Assembly (NCBI GenBank): GCA_018263655.1
Contig: JAANWY010000048.1
Coordinates: forward strand, 5,224 to 12,345
Length of the DNA stretch: 7,122 nucleotides
Source of the DNA: Anaerolineales bacterium
Lineage (GTDB): Bacteria > Chloroflexota > Anaerolineae > Epilineales > JAANWY01
Direction: 5' to 3'
Position 1 is the stretch's first letter. Each line of letters opens with the position of its first letter. This document shows, piece by piece, positions 6,410-7,122 of this stretch. The position numbers and the translations under genes were made by a program. A model generated the notes under the pieces. That model was not told where the DNA came from and did not search any database. It worked only from the letters and a program-made list of their open reading frames with translations.

Positions 6410-6536
6410 AAGTGTGTCTTGGCTCCTTATCTTCCGGGGATAGGCGACGCTGAGGCAAGGGTGTACCTGTCAGTCGTGCATGCTGAGAATCTGAAAAGGG
6501 GACGAGTGCCGGCGCGACCGGCATCGACCTATCCCC
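6410..6536 (-). promoter_or_regulatory. Structured 5' leader of the hydrolase-prs pair
   Basis: The transcribed strand starts with GGGGATAGGTCGATGC (6536-6521), which pairs with GCGTCGCCTATCCCC (6450-6436). The stem has 15 pairs with one bulged U and one G-U. It closes about 70 nt, including a small GCCGG/CCGGC hairpin (6522-6508) that competes for the last two pairs. The closing strand ends 7 nt before the AAGGAG ribosome site. Such a stem is unlikely by chance and looks like a cis-regulatory RNA or attenuator. It matches no riboswitch consensus I can recall. Confidence 0.45.
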
Positions 6537-6551
6537 TATGCTTTAGTGAAC

Positions 6552-6693
6552 AGTGGCCAGTAAACGTCATTAAGATAAGCTGGGGCCCTGGGAAGCTGGG
6601 GCCGGTCTCCCGACCGCGCCCCTGGCTCGGTCTGTAAGCGAAGCGGCGACCAGCTAGAGCGCTAACTTAATGACATTGAGTGGCCAGTAAACG
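6552..6693. repeat. Repeat element: 15-bp direct repeats around a 112-bp inverted-repeat segment
   Basis: AGTGGCCAGTAAACG occurs at 6552-6566 and again at 6679-6693, exactly repeated. The 112 bp between them starts and ends with inverted sequence (TCATTAAG near 6567 and CTTAATGA near 6666-6673; next, AAGCTGG against CCAGCT). Its GC-rich interior contains a tandem AAGCTGGGGCC and a GGTCTCCCGACC palindrome. No open frame of note. This could be a small inserted element with a long target duplication, or a multi-part palindromic repeat. The remaining 64 bp to the tRNA (6694-6757) hold only a short direct repeat, CGATCACTG and CGATCGCTG. Confidence 0.6.
6592..6618. repeat. GC-rich module B, similar to 4431-4458
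   Basis: GAAGCTGGG, GGTCTCCC and CCGCG appear in the same order and orientation as in module A upstream of ltaE. It lies inside the element at 6552-6693, so the module may be part of a dispersed intergenic repeat family. Confidence 0.45.
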
Positions 6694-6757
6694 GTAATCA
6701 AGTGATCCAGATACATGAACCGATCACTGCTCGCCGATCGCTGGTCATTGAGAAGAG

Positions 6758-6830
6758 TACCCCCGGCAGGACTCGAACCTGCGACACGCAGTTTAGGAAA
6801 CTGCTGCTCTATCCCCTGAGCTACGGGGGC
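6758..6830 (-). tRNA. tRNA-Arg (anticodon CCU)
   Basis: 73-nt cloverleaf without CCA: acceptor GCCCCCG with CGGGGGU, D arm GCUC/GAGC, anticodon stem GCAGU/ACUGC around loop UUCCUAA, five-base variable loop, T arm GCAGG/CCUGC with loop UUCGAGU, discriminator A. Positions 34-36 of the anticodon loop are CCU, which reads the arginine codon AGG. The first acceptor pair is G1-U72 instead of G-C. The 3' CCA is not encoded. No U-rich terminator follows directly. Copy 2 of the 96-bp repeat ends 31 nt upstream, so the promoter must lie in or beyond the repeat, or in that short gap. Confidence 0.96.
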
Positions 6831-6861
6831 ACGATGCACTACATCTAGTGATTGGTACCGA

Positions 6862-6957
6862 TTAGGGACTTCCAGGGAAATAAACCTCCCAAAAACGGCC
6901 TATTTCCTCTGGAAATCTTTAGGTTTTTGGGAGGTTTTAAATTCTGGAATCCCCTTA
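6862..6957. repeat. 96-bp palindromic MITE-like repeat, copy 2
   Basis: Same orientation as copy 1 (4544-4639), one substitution in 96 bases. The changed base (T6908) falls at the single bulged position of the shorter internal helix, so both helices remain possible. Its right end touches the next inverted repeat. It lies just upstream of tRNA-Arg. Confidence 0.8.
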
Positions 6958-7115
6958 TGCTTAATTGTCGGTTAGCATCCTGAGTAGGTCGAAACGAAGT
7001 GGAGATCGTATCGAAGGGTGCGGCTCAAGCAACGCCTCGAGGCAAACCCGCACCCTTCGATACAGCTTTCGCTTCGCTACAGCTTACTCAGGATGCTGGT
7101 CAACGAATTAAGCAT
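6957..7115. repeat. 159-bp imperfect inverted repeat (long hairpin element)
   Basis: Arms 6957-7023 and 7048-7115 contain three perfect paired blocks: ATGCTTAATT/AATTAAGCAT (10 bp), GCATCCTGAGTA/TACTCAGGATGC (12 bp) and GTATCGAAGGGTGCGG with its complement (16 bp), separated by mismatched stretches. The 24-nt centre holds a 10-bp palindrome, GCCTCGAGGC (7034-7043). The inner arms resemble the CATCCTGAGTA...TATCGAAGG palindromes scattered through many environmental bacterial genomes. With flanking bases to 7122, this fills the right end of the window; no gene is seen in it. Confidence 0.8.
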
Positions 7116-7122
7116 AATCGGC

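Noticed and set aside
6654..6839. Minus-strand 61-codon frame that includes VAQGIEQQFPKLRVAGSSPAGG
   Set aside because: This is the usual false translation across a tRNA gene; it reads straight through tRNA-Arg.
1..7122. CRISPR array, toxin-antitoxin pair, prophage or transposase gene
   Set aside because: No regularly spaced repeats, no small paired genes and no recognisable integrase or transposase frame on either strand.

Overview
The window is a compact bacterial chromosomal segment. Every gene lies on the minus strand, so the genes read from the right end to the left end. The best guess for the source is Chloroflexota (Anaerolineae-like) or a neighbouring phylum. This rests on a small TPR plus B-box-like zinc protein of a kind common there, a DUF4058 gene (frequent in Chloroflexota, Cyanobacteria and Planctomycetes), GTG starts, moderately high GC content and many palindromic intergenic repeats. 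It is an inference from gene content only, not a phylogenetic placement.

Layout in the direction of transcription (right to left). Positions 7115-6957 hold a long imperfect inverted repeat. Positions 6957-6862 hold a 96-bp palindromic, TA-flanked repeat (copy 2). Positions 6830-6758 encode tRNA-Arg(CCU). Positions 6757-6410 are non-coding: a repeat with 15-bp direct repeats and internal inverted repeats, then a leader with a 15-bp long-range stem. Next come a carbon-nitrogen hydrolase family gene (6409-5585) whose nucleophilic Cys is replaced by Gly, and prs (ribose-phosphate pyrophosphokinase, 5578-4637) 6 nt downstream. Copy 1 of the 96-bp repeat (4639-4544) includes the prs stop codon. A GC-rich structured leader (4543-4327) precedes a tight five-gene cluster: ltaE (threonine aldolase), a DUF4058 gene, hisS (histidyl-tRNA synthetase), nadK (NAD kinase), and a TPR/zinc-finger gene cut by the left edge.

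The last three genes are joined by 4-nt stop/start overlaps (GTGA between hisS and nadK, ATGA between nadK and the TPR gene), which indicates translational coupling. Most of the genes are core metabolism. Prs makes PRPP for nucleotides, histidine and NAD; NadK makes NADP; HisRS charges tRNA-His; threonine aldolase gives glycine and acetaldehyde. The DUF4058, TPR and altered hydrolase genes have no firm function.

I found no defence system, CRISPR array, phage gene or transposase. The unusual content is the Cys-less hydrolase beside prs, the repeat pair that brackets the tRNA/hydrolase/prs block, and two structured 5' leaders that share a short GC-rich module.
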